A stretch of DNA of 36,186 nucleotides, taken from NCBI GenBank assembly GCA_947442625.1, contig CANEWJ010000010.1, positions 1-36,186 of the forward strand. The letters run 5' to 3'. This DNA comes from Chitinophagaceae bacterium. Lineage in GTDB: Bacteria > Bacteroidota > Bacteroidia > Chitinophagales > Chitinophagaceae. Position numbers and translations under genes: made by a program. Below the pieces are notes generated by a model, which saw nothing but the letters and a program-made list of their open reading frames with translations, was not told where the DNA came from and did not search any database. Positions 1 through 9,100 of the stretch are shown here, in pieces (position 1 is the stretch's first letter; each line of letters opens with the position of its first letter).

Positions 1-4
1 ATGC

Positions 5-45
5 AAATAAAAAAACCACTTAAAAGTTTTACCTTATAAGTGGTT
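5..45 (-). terminator. Intrinsic terminator after tRNA-Arg
   Basis: A perfect 9-bp inverted repeat (AACCACTTA/TAAGTGGTT, positions 14-22 and 37-45) is followed on the minus strand by TTTTTATTTG. It starts about 10 bases past the 3' end of the tRNA-Arg gene, as expected for a tRNA transcript terminator. Confidence 0.8.
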
Positions 46-55
46 GATTATCAAG

Positions 56-129
56 TGACCCCGTCAGGATTCAAACCTGAAACCTTTTGATCCGTAGTCA
101 AATGCTCTATTCAATTGAGCTACGGGGCC
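56..129 (-). tRNA. tRNA-Arg (anticodon ACG)
   Basis: The minus strand folds as a complete cloverleaf. The acceptor arm is GGCCCCG pairing with CGGGGTC (one G-T pair), with discriminator A. The D-arm contains GCTC...GAGC. The anticodon stem TTTGA/TCAAA has loop CTACGGA, giving anticodon ACG. The T-arm is TCAGG-TTTGAAT-CCTGA. CCA is not encoded. The T-loop begins TTT instead of the usual TTC. ACG normally becomes ICG after A34 deamination and reads CGU/CGC/CGA. Confidence 0.96.
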
Positions 130-162
130 GATTCGGGGTGCGAATATACGATTTTTTACAAA

Positions 163-957
163 TTAAACAGAACCCAATTGATATTGAATTTGAATAATTC
201 CCAATTTATTCATGATGCGCATGATAAAATAGGTTGGGTCCCACTCGTATTTCTTTACGGCAAACTTTGCTGATTTGGGAAAATAGTGGTGGTTGTTCTG
301 GAACAATTCTCCCAGTAGAAAAATGCCCCAGCGTTCAGCGTTCTTTGAATGATCGCCATTGTCGAAATTTGAATAGCCGTATTTGTGTCCTACCCAGTTC
401 ACGATAGCACCCTGTACAGGCCCCATGAGGGCATGAATGGGAAGCAACAAGTACCAATACCAGGCGGGGGCAAAGGCGACGTAAAAACACACATACGCTA
501 CAATCCAAAGGACTCTGGTGAGCAGGCTATCCCCAATTTTATCCATTTTACTCCATACAGGGAGGTAGTCTTTGGTGAACTCAGCATCAGGAACATTTTT
601 GCCTACCAGGAATGCATTGTAGATGTTCCGGGTATGCATCATCATCTCCCAAACATCCTTAAAGAAGTGCGGGGAGTGGGGATCTTTTTCGGTATCACTG
701 TAGGCATGGTGCATCCGGTGCATCACTGCATATGCCCTCGGCACCAGGTAGCTGGAGCCCTGGAAAAACCAGGTTAAAAAGTAAAAGGTCTTCTCCCAGA
801 ACGGACTGGTCAGGTACATTTTGTGCGAAGCATACCTGTGCAAAAAGAACGTGTGAAAGAACAAGGATGAAAACCAGTGGATGAAGAAAAATGCAAGAAT
901 CGCTACCATCTCAAATTGATTGGATAATTGGAAAATTGAGCTTGCAAGGTAATGCAT
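163..957 (-). CDS. Membrane acyl-CoA/fatty acid desaturase
   Basis: Predicted integral-membrane di-iron desaturase of the delta-9 acyl-CoA desaturase type, which would introduce a cis double bond into saturated fatty acyl chains and so tune membrane fluidity. The 264-aa product carries the three histidine boxes: HRYASH (residues 40-45), HRMHH (80-84) and QNNHH (220-224). The third box starts with Gln rather than His, a form I recall from bacterial members. Hydrophobic stretches lie around residues 17-38, 55-75 and 150-185. It lies 48 bp downstream of the nagB-like stop on the same strand, and no good separate promoter was seen, so co-transcription is plausible. An internal ATG at residue 17 is an alternative start, but the upstream one gives the fuller N-terminus. 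The exact substrate (acyl-CoA or lipid-bound acyl) is not visible. Confidence 0.88.
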   Translation of the reverse strand: MHYLASSIFQLSNQFEMVAILAFFFIHWFSSLFFHTFFLHRYASHKMYLTSPFWEKTFYFLTWFFQGSSYLVPRAYAVMHRMHHAYSDTEKDPHSPHFFKDVWEMMMHTRNIYNAFLVGKNVPDAEFTKDYLPVWSKMDKIGDSLLTRVLWIVAYVCFYVAFAPAWYWYLLLPIHALMGPVQGAIVNWVGHKYGYSNFDNGDHSKNAERWGIFLLGELFQNNHHYFPKSAKFAVKKYEWDPTYFIMRIMNKLGIIQIQYQLGSV

Positions 958-1005
958 ACTTGCTTGCCTTCATTTTTTGTTGAACCAGATTCACAAGAAT
1001 TTCTG

Positions 1006-2907
1006 TTAATAATCAAATCTCATGAAGGCCTCTAAAGCGGCATATTGTGGCAGTCCCAATTGATCAAACAATTGGGAGGTATCCGCATTGCGGTCTTCCG
1101 CCCTTTGCCAGAATTCTCTGCTGTCAGTACCCTGGAATACAACACCATCCTTCTGGGATTGGTGGATGAAGATGCCATTGCGTTTTTGCAGCACTTGATC
1201 CGGGCTCATGGGGATGGCCATATCAATATCCCACATATCCCACTCAGCCCAAGCACCACGGTAAAGCCATAGGTTACAATTGGCAACCGATTCATCGCCT
1301 TCTGCTTTTAATCTTTGAAGCGCAGCATACATCACGTCAAAACAAACCTTGTGGGTACCATGAGGATCAGCAAAATCACCTGCAGCAAAAATCTGGTGAG
1401 GCTTGATCTTACGGATCAAGTCCATGTGTATTTGAACATCCACGTCTGTTGGCGGATTCTTTTCAATCAATCCTGTTTCATAGAAGGGCAGGTTCATGAA
1501 ATGCATGTTTTCATCTTTCACCCCCACATACCTGCAGGTAGCCCTTGCTTCTGTTCTGCGGATCATGCCCTTGATGCTCCTGATTTCAGGGGTATCTTTT
1601 TGGTACTTTGTTTTGGTTTTGATGAATCCTGCGGCATCTTTCCAAATATTGCCAGCCCTGCTCTTGTCAATCTCAAAATAGCTGTCAAATTCAACAGCAA
1701 AGTCGATTTGACGCATCACAAACTCATCACTTACTGCAATATTTCCGGAGGTCTGGTAACCAACATGTACGTCATGCCCTTGTTGAACCAATCGAATAAA
1801 AGTGCCTCCCATGGAAATGATGTCATCGTCTGGGTGAGGGGAGAAAATTATTACCCTTTTGGAGGCGGGGTGCCTTCTTTCAGGGTGCCTAGGAACATCT
1901 TCCATTGGCTTACCACCCGGCCAGCCGGTGATGGTGTCCCTCAGTCCATTGAAAACACGCAGGTTCACTTCTGAAACAGGGCCATGTTTTTCAAGGAGAT
2001 CAGCCAGGCCTTCGTTCAAATAGTCTTCTCTGGTCAGCATCAGCAATGGTTTTCCCAACGTAATGGCCATACTGCAAACTGCTTTCCTGATTGTTTTTTC
2101 TTTCCATTCAATATGGCTTGCAAGCCAGGGTGCTTTGAACCTTGTGAGTTCCTGAGAGGAGGCTTCATCAAGATAAAACATGCAGTTATGGTGTTCCTGC
2201 AAAAAAGAAGCAGGAACGCTATCGGTGATTTGCCCTTCAATAGAGTCTGCAACAATGGTTGCCTTCCTTTCTCCGAATGCCATGAGGATGATTCTTTTTG
2301 CATTCAGGATTGAAGCAATTCCCATGGTTACAGCAAGCCGAGGAACCTGGGAGATGTTTTCAAACTCATAGGCATTGGCAAGGCGTGTGCTGTTGTCTAA
2401 GGCTGCAATCCTGGTAATGGAATTCCTGCTGGAACCGGGTTCATTGAACCCAATATGCCCGTTCACGCCAATACCAAGAATTTGAATGTCGATTCCTCCT
2501 GCATCAGCAATTGCTTTTTCGTAGGCATCTGCATAGGAATGGATATTGGCTTTTTCAATGGTGCCATCCGGGATGTGGACATTCTTGGGGTCAATGTTTA
2601 CATGTGAGAAAAGAAAGCTGTTCATGAACCTGTGGTAACTCTGCGGAGCATCAGGTTTCAATGGGTAATATTCATCAAGGTTAAAACTGACCACATTTTT
2701 AAAACTCAAACCATCTTCCCTGTGTAGCCTTACCAGTTCCGCATACAATGTTTTTGGGGTAGATCCGGTTGCCATGCCAAGGACGCATTGCTTTCCCGCT
2801 GCTGCCTTTTCTCTGATGAGTTTGGCGATTTCAGCGGCAATGATTTTGGTGGCCTGTTTAGCACTTTCGTGAATGGAAATGGGAATTTTCTCAAATGAAT
2901 CGATCAT
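1006..2907 (-). CDS. nagB: Glucosamine-6-phosphate deaminase fused to PIG-L/LmbE-like domain
   Basis: Two-domain cytoplasmic protein of 633 aa. Residues 1 to about 290 are a NagB isomerase/deaminase domain, which in the family converts glucosamine-6-phosphate to fructose-6-phosphate and ammonia. Visible motifs are GMATGSTP (44-51), NLDEYYPL with the catalytic Asp at about 78, and GVNGHIGFNEP with His151 and Glu156. Residues from about 350 to the end form a PIG-L/LmbE deacetylase-like domain starting RVIIFSPHPDDD, the zinc-site motif; a later PHGTH also fits the family. NagB alone is about 260 aa, so the gene is a fusion; I recall the same architecture in other Bacteroidota. A good promoter lies about 40 bp upstream. 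Deaminase function is fairly sure. The substrate of the C-terminal hydrolase is unknown, and GlcNAc-6-phosphate or a related amino sugar is only an inference. Confidence 0.9.
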   Translation of the reverse strand: MIDSFEKIPISIHESAKQATKIIAAEIAKLIREKAAAGKQCVLGMATGSTPKTLYAELVRLHREDGLSFKNVVSFNLDEYYPLKPDAPQSYHRFMNSFLFSHVNIDPKNVHIPDGTIEKANIHSYADAYEKAIADAGGIDIQILGIGVNGHIGFNEPGSSRNSITRIAALDNSTRLANAYEFENISQVPRLAVTMGIASILNAKRIILMAFGERKATIVADSIEGQITDSVPASFLQEHHNCMFYLDEASSQELTRFKAPWLASHIEWKEKTIRKAVCSMAITLGKPLLMLTREDYLNEGLADLLEKHGPVSEVNLRVFNGLRDTITGWPGGKPMEDVPRHPERRHPASKRVIIFSPHPDDDIISMGGTFIRLVQQGHDVHVGYQTSGNIAVSDEFVMRQIDFAVEFDSYFEIDKSRAGNIWKDAAGFIKTKTKYQKDTPEIRSIKGMIRRTEARATCRYVGVKDENMHFMNLPFYETGLIEKNPPTDVDVQIHMDLIRKIKPHQIFAAGDFADPHGTHKVCFDVMYAALQRLKAEGDESVANCNLWLYRGAWAEWDMWDIDMAIPMSPDQVLQKRNGIFIHQSQKDGVVFQGTDSREFWQRAEDRNADTSQLFDQLGLPQYAALEAFMRFDY

Positions 2908-2947
2908 TGCTTGATTGTTATAGGTTTGGGCTAAAGCTAAATACTTT

Positions 2948-2977
2948 CAAAAATAATTTAAAAATGCGAAGAATCAA
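2948..2977 (-). promoter_or_regulatory. Bacteroidota-type promoter for nagB
   Basis: Reading the minus strand, TTG (2977-2975) is followed by exactly 19 bases and TATTTTTG (2955-2948), an exact match to the Bacteroidota -33/-7 consensus TTG-N19-21-TAnnTTTG. The transcript would start near 2944, leaving a leader of about 37 nt before the nagB ATG at 2907. Confidence 0.65.
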
Positions 2978-3002
2978 CCTGAATCATCCAATCCCTGTTC
3001 AT

Positions 3003-3848
3003 TTACTGTAACCTTATTTCAAAGATTTCTGGCCAAAGTTTGCCTGTAATGTAGAGTGTTTTTTCTTTTTTATTGTAGGCAATCCCATTGAGTACAGCGC
3101 CAGATTGCATGGCTGTTGATCCTTCTTTTTTGAGGTAGCTCAGGTCTGCCCGGCTGTTCTTTTGGAGGAAGTCTTGCAGGTTGATGATCCCTGCTATAAA
3201 ACCACTGTTCGGATCAATCTTGAGAATATAATCATATTGCCAGCGATTGGCATATATATAACCATCAATGAATTCCAATTCATTCAGGTTGTTGACGGCA
3301 CCATATTGGTCTTTTACACTCACAATTTTCTTCAGTTTCAGGGTTCTGGGTTCAACGAAATAGAGTTTGTCTGAACCTTCGCTGATGATCAGGTTGTTAT
3401 CGTCATGGGTGATGCCCCAGCCTTGACCTGTCCAGGGCAATTGGCCAATAGGCTTGAAGTCTTTTGCCGCATACATGAAAACCAGGTGATTCTCCCAGCT
3501 CAATTGGAAAATGGTATCATTAAAAACGGTTAGGCCTTCTGCGAAAATGAGGCTGTCCATTTTTTGACTTTTTGAAATTTTACCGGATTCTATGTCCACC
3601 CGGCGCAGGGAAGACCTTCCAAAAAGGCCCGTACTTTCCAAGAAACTGTTTTGATAGACCTCCAAACCTTGGGTGAAAGCTGCAGTGTCATGCGGGTAGG
3701 AATTGATTACGGTATAAGACAGGTTGGCTGGTGCTGCAATCTGATTTTCAACAGCGCTGGATTGGTCCTGGCTTTTTTCAGTATTTCCTCCGCAGGAAAA
3801 CAATAAAACAACACAGACGGTCGTTAGGGATAATTGTAACCTTTTCAT
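3003..3848 (-). CDS. Glutaminyl-peptide cyclotransferase (lipoprotein)
   Basis: Predicted glutamine cyclotransferase of the plant/bacterial beta-propeller family (Glu_cyclase_2), which converts N-terminal glutamine to pyroglutamate on exported proteins. The 281-aa product has a lipoprotein signal peptide with lipobox LFSC (Cys19), so it should be anchored in the periplasm or outer membrane. Family-like segments include YPHDTAAFTQGLEVYQN near residue 55, LTVFNDTIFQLSWEN, GWGITHDDNNLIISEGSD, LNELEFIDGYIYANRWQYDYI and a C-terminal LNGIAYNKKEKTLYITGKLWP. In Bacteroidota this enzyme class is a plausible modifier of secreted proteins whose new N-terminus after signal cleavage is Gln; several exported proteins in this window have Ala-Gln at the predicted cleavage site (Oar-like receptor, M43 protease, GGT, PIG-L). 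That link is inference. Confidence 0.9.
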   Translation of the reverse strand: MKRLQLSLTTVCVVLLFSCGGNTEKSQDQSSAVENQIAAPANLSYTVINSYPHDTAAFTQGLEVYQNSFLESTGLFGRSSLRRVDIESGKISKSQKMDSLIFAEGLTVFNDTIFQLSWENHLVFMYAAKDFKPIGQLPWTGQGWGITHDDNNLIISEGSDKLYFVEPRTLKLKKIVSVKDQYGAVNNLNELEFIDGYIYANRWQYDYILKIDPNSGFIAGIINLQDFLQKNSRADLSYLKKEGSTAMQSGAVLNGIAYNKKEKTLYITGKLWPEIFEIRLQ

Positions 3849-3958
3849 GACCCAAATTTCCTGAATTTATCTTGATGTTCAAATCAATTTGTTAAGTTCT
3901 GGACAAAATGGATTGATTTAGGGGCATAAAAATCTTAAAATCTGCCCTGCAACTTGCA

Positions 3959-3995
3959 AATGCCGATTTTTAGTGTAAGTTTTGCATCCGGCATT
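3959..3995 (+). promoter_or_regulatory. Inverted repeat bracketing a possible promoter
   Basis: A perfect 7-bp inverted repeat, AATGCCG (3959-3965) and CGGCATT (3989-3995), flanks TAAGTTTT (near 3976-3983), which is one base off the TAnnTTTG -7 element. It sits about 80 bp upstream of the M43 protease start. A regulator-binding site is possible, but nothing else supports it. Confidence 0.25.
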
Positions 3996-4074
3996 ATCCC
4001 GAAAGGGAATCCAATCCTTCGAAATTCCCCAACAATTCAATCTCTTAGAAAAACCTCATCACCAAACGGTAATT

Positions 4075-5265
4075 ATGAGGCTTTTCATCCTATTCCTGTC
4101 TTTTGTATCTGTATTCAGTGTCAATGCACAACGCAATTGTACCGCTGTTGCCAACAGTGCCATGCCTGTTATTTCGGGCCAGAGCAACAACCTCTCTCCA
4201 GAAAAAATCATTACCATCCCCGTGGTGGTGCATATTGTATATTACAATACCGTTGAAAACATCAGCGAAGCACAAATCATTTCCCAGATCACTTCACTCA
4301 ACGCAGATTTTGCCAAGTCGAACAAGGATTTTTCCAATGTTCCTTCCGTTTTTGCCAAACTGGCTGCGAACACCAGCATCCGATTCGAACTGGCCAAGAC
4401 TGATCCTATGGGAAAGGCTACTACAGGCATCATCAGAAAGAAATCCACCCGAATGATGTGGACCGATGATGACAAGATCAAGTACCTGGCCAATAGCGGC
4501 AGCACTACCTGGGATACAAGATCCTATTTGAACATTTGGGTTTGCAATACCGTACCTGGACTGACTGGATATGCTAGTTTTCCCGGTGCAGACAGGGCTG
4601 TTGATGGCATTGTGATCCGGTATGATGCTTTTGGTACCATGGGTAAGGTGAGTGCCCCATTCAATCTCGGAAGGACCCTCACGCATGAAGTGGGCCATTG
4701 GATGGGCTTGAAGCACCTTTGGGGTGATCAGCAATGTGGAGACGATGGAATTGAAGATACCCCAAAGCAACGCAGCGGAAACGCAGGAGCGCCTGTTTTC
4801 CCTAAAACCACTGTCTGCAACAATAGTGCTGAAGGCGAAATGTTCATGAACTTCATGGATTTTACCAACGATGCCAGCATGGGCATGTTTTCTGCCGGAC
4901 AAAAAATGGTCATGAGGGCGCAGTTTGAGGTCAATGGAAAAAGAAACAGTTTGCTCAACTCAAAAGCCCTTGCTCCAGCATGGAACGTAAACATGGAACC
5001 TGAAATTCTTACTGTCAACACCCGCGATTTGGTGGTGTATCCCAATCCGGTCCAGTCTGGCAACATCAAATTGCTGGTCAATACAAATCTTGGCAGCAAC
5101 GGAAAGAATTTTGCCATCATCTCTTCAAGTGGCCAAATTGTCCAAACAGGCCATCTGCTGGAAATGCAAGAAGAAATCAATGTGCAATCCCTTGCTCCAG
5201 GCATCTACCAGATTCGCCTGACTGACGTTGCTTCCAATGCTTCTACCAAGTTTATCAAGCAATAA
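4075..5265 (+). CDS. Secreted M43-family zinc metalloprotease with T9SS sorting domain
   Basis: Predicted exported zinc endopeptidase of the pappalysin-like M43 family, 396 aa. I place the start at 4075 because it begins a clean signal peptide (MRLFILFLSFVSVFSVNAQ); the upstream in-frame ATG at 3982 would add 31 non-signal residues. The catalytic motif HEVGHWMGLKH (residues 204-214) matches HExxHxxGxxH, and FMNFMDFTND further on fits the Met-turn. The last ~80 residues form a type A T9SS C-terminal domain (VVYPNPVQSGN ... LAPGIYQIRLTD ... KFIKQ), so the protease should cross the outer membrane by the type IX system and be released or attached at the surface. Four Cys between about residues 220 and 260 could form disulfides. 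Its substrate is unknown. Confidence 0.92.
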   Translation: MRLFILFLSFVSVFSVNAQRNCTAVANSAMPVISGQSNNLSPEKIITIPVVVHIVYYNTVENISEAQIISQITSLNADFAKSNKDFSNVPSVFAKLAANTSIRFELAKTDPMGKATTGIIRKKSTRMMWTDDDKIKYLANSGSTTWDTRSYLNIWVCNTVPGLTGYASFPGADRAVDGIVIRYDAFGTMGKVSAPFNLGRTLTHEVGHWMGLKHLWGDQQCGDDGIEDTPKQRSGNAGAPVFPKTTVCNNSAEGEMFMNFMDFTNDASMGMFSAGQKMVMRAQFEVNGKRNSLLNSKALAPAWNVNMEPEILTVNTRDLVVYPNPVQSGNIKLLVNTNLGSNGKNFAIISSSGQIVQTGHLLEMQEEINVQSLAPGIYQIRLTDVASNASTKFIKQ

Positions 5266-5270
5266 ATTTA

Positions 5271-5302
5271 TTGCATACAGCCTGCTTTCCGCTGTACCTT
5301 TG
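5271..5302 (+). promoter_or_regulatory. Promoter for truB, almost no leader
   Basis: TTG (5271-5273), a 21-base spacer and TACCTTTG (5295-5302) match the Bacteroidota -33/-7 consensus. Transcription would start near 5306, only one to three bases before the truB ATG at 5308, so the mRNA would be nearly leaderless. Confidence 0.55.
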
Positions 5303-5307
5303 CGCCC

Positions 5308-6015
5308 ATGCAACATTCACATCCTGTAATCGATAACCAATCCTTCTTGGATGGTCGTGTCCTGTTGATGGACAAACCCCTTCAATGGACATCTTTTGAT
5401 GTTGTAAAAAAAATTCGCATCCTGACCAAGGTCAGCAAGGTAGGCCATGCCGGAACCCTGGATCCATTGGCAACTGGTTTGTTGATTGTCTGTACCGGAA
5501 AATTTACAAAGAAGATCAATGAATACATGGCGGCTGAGAAAGAATACTCAGGCAGCTTTACCCTTGGATCTACAACACCCACCTACGACCTGGAATCGGA
5601 ACCAGTTTTTCAATCAGCTACCGATCACCTCACTGAAGACATGATCAAAAATGCGACAACTGCATTTACAGGAGAAATCATGCAAATTCCCCCTGCCCAT
5701 TCTGCCATCAAAAAAGGAGGTACACCCGCCTATGTGCTGGCCAGAAAAGGGAAGGAGGTTAAAATGGAGCCCAGAAAAATAACGATTTCGGTCTTTGAAA
5801 TTACCAATATAGAACTCCCAAGGGTGGATTTCAGGGTTGTATGCACCACAGGAACGTATATCAGAAGCCTTGCCTTTGATTTTGGAAATGCCTTGGGTTG
5901 TGGAGGCTATTTGTCCTCACTCAGAAGGACAAGAATAGGAGCGTTTTTGGTAGATGATGCAATGGGAATAGATGATTTTGTAAGCCAGATCGATCAGATG
6001 AAATCCAATCCATGA
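5308..6015 (+). CDS. truB: tRNA pseudouridine(55) synthase TruB
   Basis: Makes pseudouridine 55 in the T-loop of tRNAs. The 235-aa product shows the TruB core: LLMDKPLQWTSFDVVKKI (residues ~19-36), then GHAGTLDPLATG (46-57) with catalytic Asp52, EYSGSFTLGSTTPTYDLE, PPAHSAIKKGG with the conserved YxxARxG region following, and GTYIRSLAFDFG near residue 194. The length fits the short bacterial TruB without a large PUA domain. The start at 5308 gives about 18 residues before the conserved LLxDKP; a second ATG at 5368 would cut into that motif. It lies 42 bp downstream of the protease on the same strand but has its own promoter-like sequence. Confidence 0.96.
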   Translation: MQHSHPVIDNQSFLDGRVLLMDKPLQWTSFDVVKKIRILTKVSKVGHAGTLDPLATGLLIVCTGKFTKKINEYMAAEKEYSGSFTLGSTTPTYDLESEPVFQSATDHLTEDMIKNATTAFTGEIMQIPPAHSAIKKGGTPAYVLARKGKEVKMEPRKITISVFEITNIELPRVDFRVVCTTGTYIRSLAFDFGNALGCGGYLSSLRRTRIGAFLVDDAMGIDDFVSQIDQMKSNP

Positions 6016-6080
6016 TTCCAGATCCAAATTCTTTTTGGTATCAGGATCCCCATTTTATCTGCTTCTTGGTCTCATGGATA

Positions 6081-6117
6081 TAAAAAATAACCCCGGAAAT
6101 TCCGGGGTTATTTTTTA
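6081..6117. terminator. Bidirectional intrinsic terminator
   Basis: Near-perfect palindrome AAAAAATAACCCCGGAA / TTCCGGGGTTATTTTTT centred near 6099, with a GC-rich core and T-runs on both strands. It lies between the convergent truB and Oar-like receptor genes and should stop both transcripts. Confidence 0.9.
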
Positions 6118-6134
6118 TGAACTGATTGGTTCTA

Positions 6135-9100
6135 CTAGAAAATATACCTGATACCAAATTGCATTCCCCATGTGCTGGCAAAGGAGTTCACTACCTGTAA
6201 TGGTTGTGTTACCATTTGGCCACTGATTTGGGTCATACGGTACCTGGGAGCTCCTGAAACAGGATCCAGTGAATCGAAAATCAATGGATTCCTTACAGTA
6301 GTGGTTTTCACTACACCCCATTTGCTGCTGAGGAAGTTGGTGAAATTGAGGATGTCAAGACTTACCTGGATGGTATTTTTGTTTTTGCCTATGTTGGTGA
6401 ATACATCCTGGAGGATTTTGAAGTCCACCCTGTCATACCAAGGCAGGGTAGCTTCATTCCTACCGGCGTACTGACCCATGATTTTAGTGAGGTAGGGGCT
6501 GTTTTCAATAAACTGGAAGAATGCATTAGACTGCTGTTGTGCGGTTGCAGCTGTAATTCCAGATCCTGCAGCCTGATTAACAAAGATGATTTGTGATGCA
6601 TCTTTTGGAACGTACATGAGGTCGGTGGTATTGTTACCATCAAAGTTTATGTCACCGTTCACTACGTAGGAGAACCTGCCAAGGCTTGCACCTTCATAGA
6701 AGAATGAAATGGTTGTTGCCAGGTGCTTCAGGTATTCTTTGCGGTAAGAAAATGAACCAATGATTCTGTTGGGCAATACACCTGCAGCGCTGTAGAGCTG
6801 AAGGGCATTTTGTGTTCCGGTAGTTGGATTGCCATTCCATACAGAACTGGCCTGAGAACCAGGGTTCGACGTAACATCAAGATAATTCGTATAGGTGTAC
6901 GCCAAAGATCCGTAGAAGCCATTTTTAAATGACTTGGAAAGCTGTGTTGTGAAAGAAAATCCACCGCCTTTGTTGGTGTTCTCCAAGGCAATGGCAGAAG
7001 TAAGGGTTGGATACAACCTTCTCTCAGCATTGGTATTGGCGTTGAAACGTGGACGGTTGTCTGATCCTGAAAATTGTCCGTTTGTAGGCTTTTCGTTCAG
7101 GTTACGCATCGCAATGGCATTGATATCTTTGGTAAAGATGGCTTCCATACCCCAGGTCCATCCGTCTCCAAGGCGTTTGTCAAATGCGAGATTTGTTCTG
7201 AAGATTTGTGGAAATTTGAAGTTAGGATCTGTTACCACAATGTTGGCAGGTACTGAAGTGCCTGCTGTGGATGGGAACCTGCTTGCATATGCATCAGGAT
7301 TAGGATCAAATTTGTAGGTCTGAAGCGCTGCTGCTCCTGCTGGTGAACCATTTGTTACATTGGAACCGAACTGGTACATACCAGTGTTGGTAGGAATATT
7401 GGTAAGCCAAACAAAAGGTATTTTTCCGGTGAAAACACCCGTTCCACCACGAATGATGAGGTCTTTATCACCATTCACATCCCAGCGGAAACCGATACGG
7501 GGTGAAAGCAGCATCTTGCTTTTGGGGAAAGATCCGGTATTATAGCTTACAAGGTTACCATTTTGATCAGGGAACTTCAGTTCAGTGATCTTTGGGTTTT
7601 CCAATGGCTGGCTATGGTAAATGGGTACATCACCCCTAATACCCACAGTTACCTTCAGGTTATCGTTTACAGCAATATCATCTTGTGCGTAAACACCCAA
7701 CTGACCAATTTTTAATTCAGCAGAATAGATGGATTTCTGACCAGGAACCAATGAATAAGTGTAAGCATAGTAAACAGGAGCCTGGTTGGTAATTAAATCA
7801 TTCAGTGAATTGAAGATGTAATAGCTCTGAGAACCTGGCATAAACATGTTACCTACTCGCTGGTACTCATAAGAACCACCTGCTGTGATGGTGTGCTTAC
7901 CCCTGTACCAGGTGGAGTTGTTGATGACACTATAGACATCATTGATTACATCGTTGTTGTAGGAATAAGGTTCGTAACCGGCACTCATATAGTTGTTTCC
8001 TGTACCATTGAAGACGTCAATGAAAGGAAATACCTGGCTACCTGAAGAACGTGTAGCCTGGATCTTGGTGAGTGTGGCAAGGAACTGGTTGGAGAACTTG
8101 CCCCCAAAGTTAGAGTTCAGTTCAAATGTTCCAGACCTAACGATATCCTTGAACCGGTAATTGGAATTTTGGAAAGACATGGATAACAGTCCGAACCTGT
8201 TTTGTGGAAGACGTGCCTGTGTTCCCGCTCTACCACTAACAACAAATCCACCTCCATTGGGCACTGAACTTCCGTTCAGCTGCTGGTCATTTTCGCTCAC
8301 CATTTCATTGTACTTTACAGTCAATTTGTGGATTTTGCTGATGTTCCAGTCAATTTTAGCAAGGATTTTGAGGTTCTCAGATATGAAGTTCTGGAAATTG
8401 TCGTAGGATCCTGTCTCATAGCCATATTTTGTTTTGAGGAAGTCAGAAAACTTCTTCAAAGAATCGATAGGGGTGCTGGATTCGTTACCTGCTCCTGTTC
8501 CGCCCCTGGGCTTGAAAGGAATTCCGGGGAATTCACGTGTTTCTCTCTCAGCACTGGCAAAAAAGAAGAGTTTGTTTTTGATGATGGGTCCACCCAATGT
8601 TAAGCCAAAACTCTGGCTTTCAGAGAGGGCTGCCGGTGGAAGTTTGGTATCGCCAACCTTGGTACCATTATAATCTTGGTTTCTATTGTAACGGTATGCA
8701 GAACCCTTGAAGGTATTGGTTCCACTCTTGGTTACAGCATTGATACCAGCTCCGGTGAAACCTGCCTGCCTTACATCGAAGGGTGCAATATTAACAGAGA
8801 TTTCTTCAAAAGCGTCCAGAGAGATGGGTTGATTGCCGCCTCCGGGAAGGGGGTCTGAACTAAGTCCAAAGTTATTGTTGAGGTTGGCACCGTCAACCTG
8901 GATGTTGTTGTAGCGTGCATCTCTTCCTGCAAAGCTGGTTCCGTTTGCCTGTGGAGTCAAACGGGTAAAGTCAGTAATACTTCTTGAGATGGTGGGAAGG
9001 GTTTGGAGTTGACGCACACCTACGTTGGTAGAGGCGCCGGTCTTGTCAGCAGACAACCTACTTTTCTTTCCCGTAACAGTTACTTCACTCAAGGTAGTTT

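Noticed and set aside
385-777. 130-aa plus-strand ORF inside the desaturase gene
   Set aside because: It is antisense to a clearly conserved desaturase with all histidine boxes and has no recognisable features.
4294-4902. 202-aa minus-strand ORF in the M43 protease gene
   Set aside because: It is a shadow frame; the plus strand has the zinc motif, signal peptide and sorting domain.
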